Assembly (NCBI GenBank): GCA_934317005.1
Contig: CAKREB010000004.1
Coordinates: 62,001-126,000 of the forward strand
Direction of reading: 5' to 3'
DNA: 64,000 bases
DNA from: an uncultured Lachnospiraceae bacterium
Lineage (GTDB): Bacteria; Bacillota; Clostridia; Lachnospirales; Lachnospiraceae
Position numbers and translations under genes: made by a program. Shown here one piece after another: positions 57,404 to 64,000 of the stretch; the first letter of the stretch is position 1, and each line of letters starts with the position of its first letter. The notes below the pieces were generated by a model. The model was not told where the DNA came from. It saw nothing but the letters and a program-made list of their open reading frames with translations, and made no database searches.

Positions 57404-57796
57404 ATGAAAAAATACAAGATTGCAGCGATACTCATGATTATTCATGGCGGTATTATGGAACTTGGTGGAATTTTTGCAATGATACCAGCATTGCTCATAG
57501 GAACTGACAAATATGATATAGGGCAATATTTTGAATTTAAGCTTCCGTATTTTCAAGAGAATCTTTACATGATGATGGTTATGGGAGCAATATATGGAGT
57601 ATTTAGACTTATCGGAGCGATAGGATTGTTGAAAAATAGAATGTGGGGATTGGTGTTATCTGTAATAAATTGTGTTATTACAATTACGTTGATGATGTTT
57701 TTACTGCCTGCTGGAATTATGGATGGAATACTTGCAGGAAGTGCTTTGATATTAATTTTGATGCAGTATTTTGGTGATAAAAAAATAGCAGAGTAG
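57404..57796 (+). CDS. Small membrane protein, four helices
   Basis: A 130-residue protein with hydrophobic segments at ~5-32, 55-75, 82-103 and 106-123. ATG 57404 follows GGAGAG by 9 bases. No family was identified with confidence. It opens a run of three short membrane-protein genes on the island. Confidence 0.6.
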   Translation: MKKYKIAAILMIIHGGIMELGGIFAMIPALLIGTDKYDIGQYFEFKLPYFQENLYMMMVMGAIYGVFRLIGAIGLLKNRMWGLVLSVINCVITITLMMFLLPAGIMDGILAGSALILILMQYFGDKKIAE

Positions 57797-57828
57797 ACTG
57801 TGAAATCGTTGTTTGTGGAGGTATTACT

Positions 57829-58152
57829 ATGGTGGGAAGAATAGTAGGTCTTACATCTTGTGTTATGTGTGCGATTCCGTTCTTGATTATTGCTATCTAC
57901 AATAAAGACAGTAAAGAACCGATTAATTTTTGGAGTGGAGATACCACATTAAAGGGAAGAGTTAAAAATGTCAAAGATTATAATAGGGAGATGGCTCTAT
58001 TGTATAAAAGATGTTCTATTGCATTTCTTATTGCAGGAATTGGTTTTATTGTTACACCTATTGTTGGAGTGGTCCTGATATGTCTTGACTGTACATTGGG
58101 AATTTACCTTATGTACAAAAATTACAAAAGAATTTTGAACTTGTATTCGTAA
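57829..58152 (+). CDS. Small membrane protein with DUF3784-like pattern
   Basis: A 107-residue protein behind GTGGAGG. There is one helix at ~5-22, a polar segment with FWSGDT and VKDYNREMALLYKRCS, and two further helices (~66-100). The arrangement resembles clostridial DUF3784 proteins. Function unknown. Confidence 0.6.
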   Translation: MVGRIVGLTSCVMCAIPFLIIAIYNKDSKEPINFWSGDTTLKGRVKNVKDYNREMALLYKRCSIAFLIAGIGFIVTPIVGVVLICLDCTLGIYLMYKNYKRILNLYS

Positions 58153-58173
58153 ATTCTTATTTGGAGGCACACA

Positions 58174-58755
58174 ATGATAACAAAAATTATTACAATTACA
58201 CTGATGACAGCATTTTATATTTGTTACTTTTTGAAGATGATAAGTCAAAGAAAAAAAGGAATAAATACAGACCAACTTGGGAAAGGAAAAGTAGGATTTG
58301 TAAAGTTCATAGAAATAGCTCTCAAAATAATTACGTGCGTATTACCGTTCATTCAACTTATTAGCATAGTATCCTACAAAGAGAATGTTTGTGTATCATT
58401 AAAAGTTGTTGGGATTGTAATAACTGCAATGGGGGTTGCAGCATTTATTATCTCGGTGTTACAGATGAAAGATAACTGGAGAGCTGGGGTACAGCGAGAA
58501 GATAAAACGAATCTTGTTATGACAGGCATATATTCTATTAGTCGTAATCCTGCATTTTTAGGTTTTGACCTTATGTATATTGGTATTTTGTTTACATACT
58601 TTAATTGGTATTTGTGCTTTGCAACAGTTATTGCGGTTTTGCTTTTTCATTTTCAGATAGTCAATGTCGAGGAGGATTTTTTGATAGAAGCATTTGGAAA
58701 TGAGTACTTGCAATATAAATCGAAAGTATGCAGATATTTAGGAAGAAAAAGCTGA
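58174..58755 (+). CDS. Isoprenylcysteine methyltransferase-like membrane protein
   Basis: A 193-residue membrane protein behind TTGGAGG. The C-terminal half has the PEMT/ICMT pattern: LVMTGIYSISRNPAFLGFDL, and EEDFLIEAFGNEYLQYKSKVCRYL with the conserved E-x-x-x-Y-x-x-Y spacing. Such enzymes methylate lipids or other small acceptors with SAM. The bacterial substrate is unknown. Confidence 0.8.
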   Translation: MITKIITITLMTAFYICYFLKMISQRKKGINTDQLGKGKVGFVKFIEIALKIITCVLPFIQLISIVSYKENVCVSLKVVGIVITAMGVAAFIISVLQMKDNWRAGVQREDKTNLVMTGIYSISRNPAFLGFDLMYIGILFTYFNWYLCFATVIAVLLFHFQIVNVEEDFLIEAFGNEYLQYKSKVCRYLGRKS

Positions 58756-58770
58756 ATTTCACATTATGTT

Positions 58771-58821
58771 ATTACATTTCAAATAATACCACTTGAAATG
58801 TAATGACAAATGCGTTACAGT
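58771..58821 (+). promoter_or_regulatory. Palindromic operator overlapping the promoter of the RelBE-like module
   Basis: A perfect 12-bp inverted repeat (ATTACATTTCAA / TTGAAATGTAAT, 10-base spacer) at 58771-58804. Its right half contains the -35 TTGAAA, and -10 TACAGT follows after 17 bases. Binding of the antitoxin here would block transcription, as in typical toxin-antitoxin autoregulation. Confidence 0.65.
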
Positions 58822-58845
58822 AAAAACGATAGGAGGTGCTGAATC

Positions 58846-59148
58846 GTGGAGAAAACAGCTACATTAAATTTAAGAGTAAATCCTACTGTGAAAGGTCGTG
58901 CAGAGGAAGTATTATCAAGACTTGGCATACCAATGTCTACTGCAATAGATATGTATTTAAATCAAATTTCTCTTACTGGTGGTATTCCTTTTGCGGTGAC
59001 TTTGCCCAAAGCACCAAATTTAATTAATATGGATTTAATGACAACCGAGGAGCTTCATGCAAAGCTGCAGCGAGGTTATGATGATATAGAAGCTGGAAAA
59101 GTGCAAAATGCAGCAAGTGCGTTTGCAAAATTTAAGGAGAACCATTAG
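58846..59148 (+). CDS. RelB/DinJ-family antitoxin
   Basis: A 100-residue antitoxin starting at GTG 58846 behind AGGAGG. The N-terminus is a ribbon-helix-helix (TLNLRVNPTVKGRAEEVLSRLGIPMSTAIDMYLNQI), and the C-terminal part is flexible and toxin-binding. It is followed after one base by the toxin gene. Confidence 0.9.
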   Translation: MEKTATLNLRVNPTVKGRAEEVLSRLGIPMSTAIDMYLNQISLTGGIPFAVTLPKAPNLINMDLMTTEELHAKLQRGYDDIEAGKVQNAASAFAKFKENH

Positions 59149-59149
59149 C

Positions 59150-59467
59150 ATGAAGCAATATACAGTTGAGATTGCAGAGGAAGCACTTGCAGATATGGAA
59201 CAACTTTATAATCACATTGCTTTTGTGCTGCTTGCTTCGGATAATGCAATGGGGCAATATAACCGGATTGCCGATGCGATACTGAAACTTGATGTTTTTC
59301 TGGAACGTTTTAGAATTATGGATTCAGAACCAGAACATTCAAAGGGCATCAGGAGAATGCTGATAGATAATTATTCTGTATTTTATGTTATAAAGCGTGA
59401 CAGGGTAATTGTGACGGATGTATTATATGGTGCTTCAGATATAGAAGAAAGATTAAAGGGAATTTAA
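59150..59467 (+). CDS. RelE/ParE-family toxin
   Basis: A 105-residue toxin starting at ATG 59150. It has the family pattern: an N-terminal helix with EEALADMEQLYNHI, then RRMLIDNYSVFYVIKRDRVIVTDVLYGASD. RelE types cleave mRNA in the ribosome, ParE types poison gyrase; the sequence does not decide. The frame extends 14 codons upstream into the antitoxin, without a start signal. Confidence 0.88.
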   Translation: MKQYTVEIAEEALADMEQLYNHIAFVLLASDNAMGQYNRIADAILKLDVFLERFRIMDSEPEHSKGIRRMLIDNYSVFYVIKRDRVIVTDVLYGASDIEERLKGI

Positions 59468-59592
59468 GCTTCACAGAAATGGTAGATTGATATTCTCTCA
59501 GGATATTCATAGGAAATATGGCTGATTACAACGAATTAGAGGAATCAAGATTTTGATTGATACCATATATAATATAAGCAGGAGGTATTATA

Positions 59593-59808
59593 ATGTCAAA
59601 ATGGGATAAACTGTTAACAAAGATATGTTCTTTATCAAAAGACCTCCGTTTTGATGAATTATGTAAGGTATTGGAAAGCTATGGTTATGTGATGAATGCA
59701 CCGAGGGGCGGCAGTAGTCATTACACGTTTAGAAAGGCTGGATGTCAGCCGATTACGATACCCAAGCACGAACCAATCAAAAAGGTATATGTGGAAATGG
59801 TCAAGTAG
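59593..59808 (+). CDS. hicA: HicA toxin
   Basis: A 71-residue dsRBD-like mRNA interferase behind AGCAGGAGG. The catalytic-histidine motif is GGSSHYTFRKAG, followed by ITIPKHEPIKKVYVEMV. It is slightly longer than the classical ~58-residue HicA at the N-terminus. The antitoxin gene follows after 25 bases. Confidence 0.9.
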   Translation: MSKWDKLLTKICSLSKDLRFDELCKVLESYGYVMNAPRGGSSHYTFRKAGCQPITIPKHEPIKKVYVEMVK

Positions 59809-59833
59809 ATTGTAGAAAGTGAGGCGGAAAATA

Positions 59834-60196
59834 ATGAGAACGCTGAATGATTATATGACTATGAATTATCGTATGGAAATCGTAGAGGATAAGGATGAGG
59901 GTGGCTTTGTGGTTTCATTTCCGGAACTTCCGGGATGCATTACCTGTGGAGAAAGTGTTGAGACAGCAGTTGCAAACGCTCTGGATGCCAAGAAGGCATG
60001 GCTTGAAGCTGCTATGGAGGATGGCGTTGAAATTCATGAGCCGGACAGCTTAGAAGATTATTCCGGACAATTCAAGCTAAGGATTCCACGCAGTCTGCAT
60101 CGTTCCCTTGCAGAACATTCTAAGAGGGAAGGAATCAGTATGAATCAATATTGCGTGTATCTGCTCTCAAAAAATGATGCTGTTTATTCAAAGTAA
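59834..60196 (+). CDS. hicB: HicB antitoxin
   Basis: A 120-residue antitoxin, ATG 59834 behind GTGAGG. The N-terminal partial RNase H-like fold contains EDKDEGGFVVSFPELPGC and AVANALDAKKAWLEAAMEDG; the C-terminus is a ribbon-helix-helix-like segment (KLRIPRSLHRSLAEHSKREG). It neutralises HicA and probably represses the operon. Confidence 0.9.
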   Translation: MRTLNDYMTMNYRMEIVEDKDEGGFVVSFPELPGCITCGESVETAVANALDAKKAWLEAAMEDGVEIHEPDSLEDYSGQFKLRIPRSLHRSLAEHSKREGISMNQYCVYLLSKNDAVYSK

Positions 60197-60228
60197 GGAT
60201 TTGATATATAAAGAAAGCACAAAATAGC

Positions 60229-60257
60229 TTGACGTAGTAAGTTTGAAGGTATATTAT
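60229..60257 (+). promoter_or_regulatory. Promoter of candidate small RNA
   Basis: TTGACG, 17 bases, TATTAT, immediately downstream of hicB. Confidence 0.6.
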
Positions 60258-60263
60258 TGTTGT

Positions 60264-60408
60264 ACAAAAATAATTTTGAAGTAAGTAGCATATGCTATTT
60301 ATATAATCGGGATGCAGCTCCTGATTTCTCCGCTGCGGAGAGTTTAAATATGAGCAGAATTAAATTTAAGCTGTATGAATAGGCTCTGAAGTGATTCAGA
60401 GTCTTTTT
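60264..60408 (+). ncRNA. Candidate small RNA (~145 nt)
   Basis: The segment from the promoter to a strong terminator (GGCTCTGAA, GTGA loop, TTCAGAGTC, TTTTT at 60382-60408) has no ORF with a ribosome binding site. It contains a palindrome TAGCATATGCTA and a GC-rich hairpin CTCCGC / GCGGAG. No known RNA family was recognised. Confidence 0.5.
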
Positions 60409-60514
60409 GCATAATGGAGAATTGTTTGAAAGCGCAGTGGGAGTGTGCAGTGGAAGATTAAAAGGAGGTTGACTTGTATAGGGCAGAATGTTGCTCAAAA
60501 AAATTCTATTTTTT

Positions 60515-60543
60515 CGGAAATTTGGGGAATATACAGAATAGAA
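60515..60543 (+). repeat. Right copy of 29-bp direct repeat (accA 3' end), putative attR
   Basis: Identical to 53764-53792. The codon before also matches synonymously (TTT against TTC for phenylalanine), so the copy preserves the accA reading frame through FRKFGEYTE and the stop. Confidence 0.8.
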
Positions 60544-60633
60544 GTGGCATCAGAGGTAGAAATATTTGCAATATCTGTTATAATAGAATTGTACTTGCAA
60601 AAAGAACATCTATAAATGTAATATAGAAAATAT

Positions 60634-60663
60634 AAAAAGCGTCATAGGGATATGGCGCTTTTT
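60634..60663 (+). terminator. Terminator 90 bases beyond the right repeat
   Basis: AAAAAGCGTCAT / ATGGCGCTTTTT stem and U-run. It may be the original terminator of the accA operon, now separated from it by the island. Confidence 0.8.
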
Positions 60664-60689
60664 GCGATTTTATGGAAGTAGGGATTGGA

Positions 60690-61376
60690 ATGAGAGTATG
60701 CATTTGTGATGATGAGAGGTATGAGAGGGAAACAATTCGAAGGCTGTGTGAACAGTTTTTTGAGGAAGAAGAACGTTCTGTTGCAATACAAGAGGCAGAA
60801 AGTGCAGATGAAGTGCTGCCACTATTGGCGCAGACAGAACTGTTGATTCTGGATATTGAAATGCCGGGGATGGATGGTGTATCACTGAAAAACTGCCTGC
60901 AGAGAGAACAGAAGAGTACGATGATCTTATTTGTAACAAGCCATGATGAAATGATGCCGGAAGCTTTTGGAATGCATGTGATTGGCTTTGTGGAAAAGAG
61001 GCATTTGGAAACAAAGCTGCCACGCTATCTGACTGTGGCGTGCAATTTGTTGGGAAAGGATAAGCTCTTAGAAGGAAAATACCACAGCAGAAATGTGTTG
61101 ATGATACACTCCGAAAGAGAATACTGTAAATTATTTATGAAAGATGGTACAACGGCACTGGTGCGTTCCAGTATTGTTCAAATGTCTGAGAAATTATCAG
61201 AATATAATTTCGTTCGTGTTTCCAGAGGATGGATGGTTAATCTGGGCTATATAGAAAAGCTTAGCAGAAAGCTTGTGACCGTTGCAGGAACAGAGTTGAC
61301 AGTAAGCAGGAGCAGAGCTTTAGAAGTGGAAAAAGCATATGATGAGTTTTGTGAAAGAAATGCGAGGTTTATGTAA
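60690..61376 (+). CDS. LytTR-type response regulator (AgrA-like)
   Basis: A 228-residue regulator. The receiver domain has CDDERYERE and the phospho-acceptor aspartate in LLILDIEMPGMDG. The C-terminal LytTR DNA-binding domain contains YNFVRVSRGWMVNLGYIEKL and a final KLVTVAGTELTVSRSRA segment. ATG 60690 was chosen over 60672 for its closer family-like start. It overlaps the kinase gene by one base (TAATG). Confidence 0.9.
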   Translation: MRVCICDDERYERETIRRLCEQFFEEEERSVAIQEAESADEVLPLLAQTELLILDIEMPGMDGVSLKNCLQREQKSTMILFVTSHDEMMPEAFGMHVIGFVEKRHLETKLPRYLTVACNLLGKDKLLEGKYHSRNVLMIHSEREYCKLFMKDGTTALVRSSIVQMSEKLSEYNFVRVSRGWMVNLGYIEKLSRKLVTVAGTELTVSRSRALEVEKAYDEFCERNARFM

Positions 61377-62653
61377 TGAATGCATTTGATTGGATATATC
61401 AGATTGTAGTGGAAGGACTAAAATATATTATTTTAGGACACTGGTTTTTTGGATTTCCTTTTCGTCAGGACAAAGCAAAGTTCTGGCTGGCAGGGTATTT
61501 TCTGATGATTCCGGTGGTGGAGATTTTGGATAATCCATATATAACTTTCTTTTTCTGCTATGCATGGGGATTATTATTGCTGTTTGCCATATTTGATGGA
61601 CAAATAACATCTAAATTGAAAGCGTTTTTTGTTATGTGGTTTGTAATCGCAATGGCAGATGCGGTGATTATGGTACAATTTATGTCTTTTATTAAACCAA
61701 CGTTTTCGGAGTCATATATTAAGAAAATTTTTGGAATTATAGGATGCATTTTTTGGTACTTGTTAGCATGGAAAGGAAAACGGGTTAGAAATTATGTGCA
61801 AAAGTGGTGGGAACAGATAACGCTTATAGAGTATTTGGTAGTGGTATTTTCATTCTTTGTGATATCTATCTTATTAGGTGGGATACAAAGTTACTTATAT
61901 CAGACAATGAATCGTTCGATAAGAAAGGCAGTATTTATTTTTGGAATTATTGCGGTTACTATATTTTTAATAGCGTTGATGATGTTATTCTATACAAGAC
62001 AATCTAAAAAACGTTTAGAAGAAGTAAATCAATTGAATATGCAATATTTCAATTTACAGAAAAGATATTATGAAGATTCTTTAGAACAGTATGAGGACAT
62101 GAGAAGATTTCGCCATGATATTAATAATCATATATTTATGATGACGAAGCTTTCAGAAGAAAATCGTATAGATGAATTGAAAAAGTACATTTTTGAAATG
62201 TCAAAGAATTATGAGAGCCTTTGTTCAATACATACTGGTAATTTTATAGCAGATTGCATGATCAGTCGGATGGTCCAGGAATTAGAAAAAGATAAAGATT
62301 TTGTATTTGAATTAGATGGACATTTTCCTAAGAGTTCAATTATGGAAGATATTGACTTATGTGCACTTTTGTCTAATCTTCTGGATAATGCAAGAGAGGC
62401 ATTAGAAAAAGTGGAAACAAGAAAATATTTGCAGATTGAAGTGAAAAGATACCAAAGTCGTTGTTATCTTGTTGTGCGTAACACGGTACAGGAGGAGGAA
62501 ATAGATTTTAGCAAAAGTAGTAAGACAGACCAGAAATATCACGGATATGGAATAAAAAGTATTCGAAAAATAGTAGAGAAGTATTGTGGAGAGGTTACTT
62601 GGAAGTGCACTGATAATATGGTGGAAGTCAGGATTAGTTTGGTAATAGAATAA
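61376..62653 (+). CDS. GHKL sensor histidine kinase (AgrC-like)
   Basis: A 425-residue kinase. About six membrane segments occupy residues 1-205. The dimerisation/phospho-acceptor region is FRHDINNHIFMM, and the ATPase has LLSNLLDNAREALEKV (N box) and GYGIKSIRKIV (G box). This is the AgrC-like class of peptide-sensing kinases. No agrB or agrD gene lies in the window, so the ligand is unknown. Confidence 0.9.
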   Translation: MNAFDWIYQIVVEGLKYIILGHWFFGFPFRQDKAKFWLAGYFLMIPVVEILDNPYITFFFCYAWGLLLLFAIFDGQITSKLKAFFVMWFVIAMADAVIMVQFMSFIKPTFSESYIKKIFGIIGCIFWYLLAWKGKRVRNYVQKWWEQITLIEYLVVVFSFFVISILLGGIQSYLYQTMNRSIRKAVFIFGIIAVTIFLIALMMLFYTRQSKKRLEEVNQLNMQYFNLQKRYYEDSLEQYEDMRRFRHDINNHIFMMTKLSEENRIDELKKYIFEMSKNYESLCSIHTGNFIADCMISRMVQELEKDKDFVFELDGHFPKSSIMEDIDLCALLSNLLDNAREALEKVETRKYLQIEVKRYQSRCYLVVRNTVQEEEIDFSKSSKTDQKYHGYGIKSIRKIVEKYCGEVTWKCTDNMVEVRISLVIE

Positions 62654-62808
62654 AATAAGAAATTGCCTTTATAAGGATAGTTTTTAGTAAAGCATAGCAT
62701 AATCATACCGCTTATAGCATTTGTTTTGCAATGGCAAATGGCATGCAATATATTGGCTTTGTAAAGATTGCGCAGTCTTATATTATATTGCGAAAGGAGC
62801 GGGGATAA

Positions 62809-62877
62809 ATGATTACATTATATGGTGTTGATGATTTCTACCGATTAGTTCAGTTATTATTTGGAAAACACAAATAA
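62809..62877 (+). CDS. 22-residue peptide ORF (candidate signalling peptide)
   Basis: ATG 62809 lies 10 bases after AAAGGAG. The encoded peptide starts MITLYGVDDFYRLVQ and ends in basic residues (GKHK). It has no cysteine, so a thiolactone autoinducer is not expected from it. Its place next to an AgrC-like kinase makes it a candidate ligand or small effector; untested. Confidence 0.45.
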   Translation: MITLYGVDDFYRLVQLLFGKHK

Positions 62878-63061
62878 TATGTAGACAAACCTGTAGTAGC
62901 AACAAAAAATCTTTTTCTTAATTACAGAGTATATGAATACAAATGAAAAGAAGTAACGGATACATTTTTTATCAGATTCATAAAAGGACATACTTATTGG
63001 AGCGTAAATATACGGTTGGGAGCGTATAGAATAAGTGAGAAAGAATCATAGGGGAAGGTAT

Positions 63062-63229
63062 GTGTTGCGGATTAGGAAATTTGTTTCAAACCTTGCATAT
63101 ATAGGGATGGGAAAGGTAAATATTTCAAAGAAAAAAGACTATGTAAAAAACAATTGTATTATACAAAAAAGCAAATACGGCAATATAATAGGGTGTAATA
63201 AAAAGCGGTGTATCATATGTGGGAGTTGA
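63062..63229 (+). CDS. Short Lys/Cys-rich ORF, low confidence
   Basis: A GTG-started frame of ~55 codons behind GGGGAAGG. The product is strongly basic and ends with CNKKRCIICGS. There is no homology evidence, and the downstream terminator stem overlaps its 3' end. Could be spurious. Confidence 0.2.
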   Translation: MLRIRKFVSNLAYIGMGKVNISKKKDYVKNNCIIQKSKYGNIIGCNKKRCIICGS

Positions 63230-63246
63230 TATACCGCTTTGTTTTA
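63202..63246. terminator. Bidirectional terminator
   Basis: AAAGCGGTGTATCA / TGATATACCGCTTT perfect 14-bp stem apart from a G-A change near the middle, with GTTTTAC following. It lies between convergent transcripts. Confidence 0.8.
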
Positions 63247-63300
63247 CTTTATAAGGATTAGGGTGCCAAAAGGCACTGCCGTTATATGACATTCTTGCAG

Positions 63301-64000
63301 CTACTTGATTAGTCGAATACCATCAGAAGAGATGGTGATTTTGCCTTCTTTTAACAGATGACCAATTCCTCTTTTGAAAGCATTTTTACTCATGTGAAAT
63401 TTCTTTTTAATTGCATCAGGATTACTCTTGTCATGGTATGGCAGGAAACCGTCTGCATCTTCCAGACAACGGAAGATAAATGCTGCGTCCTCATTCATCT
63501 GTTCCGGTATTTTCTTTTTTACACTGAGCGTCAATCTGCCGTCTTCCATTACCTGAGCGACACGTGCATGGACAGGCTGGTTGATCCGGTAGGTTTCAAA
63601 TACCTCTTTCTGAGGAATCAGAGCGGAGTACAGGTCATCAACGGCAACGAAAACACCGAAGTTTTCGCTGATCTCATATACACGGCCGAACACCTGATCA
63701 TCCTTCTGATAATCTGAATCATTGCTGAGTGCATTATAAACATGCATGGATGCACAGAGTCGTTCGCTTTTGTCGATGTAAAGCGTGACTAACACAGCAT
63801 CTCCTTCTTTTACTTCATAAAGCTGTTCCTTAAAAGGAAGAAACAAATCCTTCGATAATCCCCATTCTAAAAATGCACCGATCGGTGTAACCTGATTTAC
63901 GATCAGACGGGCAACTTTACCTAAGGTAAGATCAGGCTCTAAGGTTGTAGCAATAGGACGATCCTCTGAATCCTTGTATACGAAAACATTAAGGACATCC
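63301..64000 (-). CDS. cvfB: CvfB-family S1 RNA-binding protein, 5' partial
   Basis: The frame continues through the right edge of the window; about 233 C-terminal residues are present. Upstream of the internal TTG at 63846 the translation still reads as family sequence (VFVYKDSEDRPIATT, then IGAFLEWGL). S1-like domains occupy most of it (VFGRVYEISENFGVFVAVDD), and the C-terminal winged helix is KKKFHMSKNAFKRGIGHLLKEGKI. In Staphylococcus CvfB affects virulence gene expression through RNA binding; a role in this organism is unproven. Confidence 0.9.
   Translation of the reverse strand, partial: DVLNVFVYKDSEDRPIATTLEPDLTLGKVARLIVNQVTPIGAFLEWGLSKDLFLPFKEQLYEVKEGDAVLVTLYIDKSERLCASMHVYNALSNDSDYQKDDQVFGRVYEISENFGVFVAVDDLYSALIPQKEVFETYRINQPVHARVAQVMEDGRLTLSVKKKIPEQMNEDAAFIFRCLEDADGFLPYHDKSNPDAIKKKFHMSKNAFKRGIGHLLKEGKITISSDGIRLIK

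Larger units (their letters stand above)
53793..60514. mobile_element. Putative genomic island integrated at accA
   Basis: A 6.7-kb AT-rich segment bounded by the direct repeat. It contains gene fragments from unrelated families, accessory genes, two toxin-antitoxin modules and no housekeeping gene. No integrase, recombinase or intact transposase is present, so it would need to be mobilised in trans, or it is a decayed element. Confidence 0.6.
62654..63300. other. Intergenic region downstream of the kinase
   Basis: About 650 bases. It contains an inverted repeat CATTTG / CAAATG near 62718-62741, a weak promoter-like pair before 62809, a 22-codon peptide ORF, a low-confidence Lys/Cys-rich ORF (63062-63229) and a terminator. 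No longer gene was found. Confidence 0.5.

Noticed and set aside
58836..59027. 63-codon ORF over the antitoxin gene
   Set aside because: Out-of-frame shadow of the RelB/DinJ-like antitoxin.
53764..60543. The 29-bp repeat as a target-site duplication of one transposon
   Set aside because: 29 bases is longer than typical target duplications, there are no terminal inverted repeats at both ends, and the repeat coincides with a gene's 3' end.
60460..60600. Short frame starting near AAAGGAGG at 60461 and running through the right repeat
   Set aside because: No suitable start at correct spacing, no protein-like composition, and it crosses the duplicated accA end in another frame.

Overview
The window looks like the chromosome of a motile, spore-forming, low-GC member of Clostridia, most likely Lachnospiraceae (Roseburia / Eubacterium rectale-like). 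This is an inference from gene content: spo0A and spoIVB, Gram-positive flagellar rod genes beside an mreB/mbl gene, a fabT-fabH-acpP type fatty-acid operon, a fused SecDF, several GGDEF/EAL proteins, and AAGGAGG-type ribosome binding sites. No rRNA, tRNA or CRISPR array was seen.

1-8.7 kb: a c-di-GMP phosphodiesterase-type protein cut by the window edge, spoIVB, a PAS-GAF-GGDEF gene lodged between spoIVB and spo0A, spo0A, then glycogen synthase and an rsuA-type pseudouridine synthase. 8.8-17.7 kb is mostly minus strand: a tandem array of hairpins, a large secreted repeat protein, PepD peptidase, a stand-alone PqqD-like protein, an OPT-family oligopeptide transporter and an orphan trpF.

17.9-35.3 kb: a BMP-family lipoprotein directly followed by a chemoreceptor and a patatin-like lipase, class II aldolase, tgt-yajC, a PHP phosphoesterase, a polysaccharide deacetylase, secDF, a Na/Pi cotransporter preceded by a 48-codon membrane-peptide gene, prmA and recJ. 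35.3-44.4 kb: mbl-flgF-flgG-flgJ, recD2, a comF-like gene, a YvyF-like flagellar protein and a CheX/CheY pair.

44.6-53.8 kb: a complete-looking fabT-fabH-acpP-fabD-fabG-fabF-accB-fabZ-accC-accD-accA operon with a recognisable promoter and a candidate FabT operator, but with no enoyl-ACP reductase gene.

53.8-60.5 kb is the most unusual part. The last 9 codons, stop and flank of accA (29 exact bases at 53764-53792) recur as a direct repeat at 60515-60543, bracketing a 6.7-kb AT-rich island. It holds gene fragments (transposase N-terminus, GrpB C-terminus, DUF2461 N-terminus), a GNAT-pyrophosphatase fusion, a GNAT gene behind a leader-peptide/terminator attenuator, an XRE regulator with an unknown C-terminal domain, three small membrane proteins, two toxin-antitoxin modules (RelBE/DinJ-like and HicAB) and a promoter-to-terminator unit that looks like a small RNA. 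No integrase is present. Beyond the right repeat lie an Agr/LytTR-type regulator-kinase pair without agrB, a 22-residue peptide ORF, and the end of a cvfB-like gene that runs off the window.
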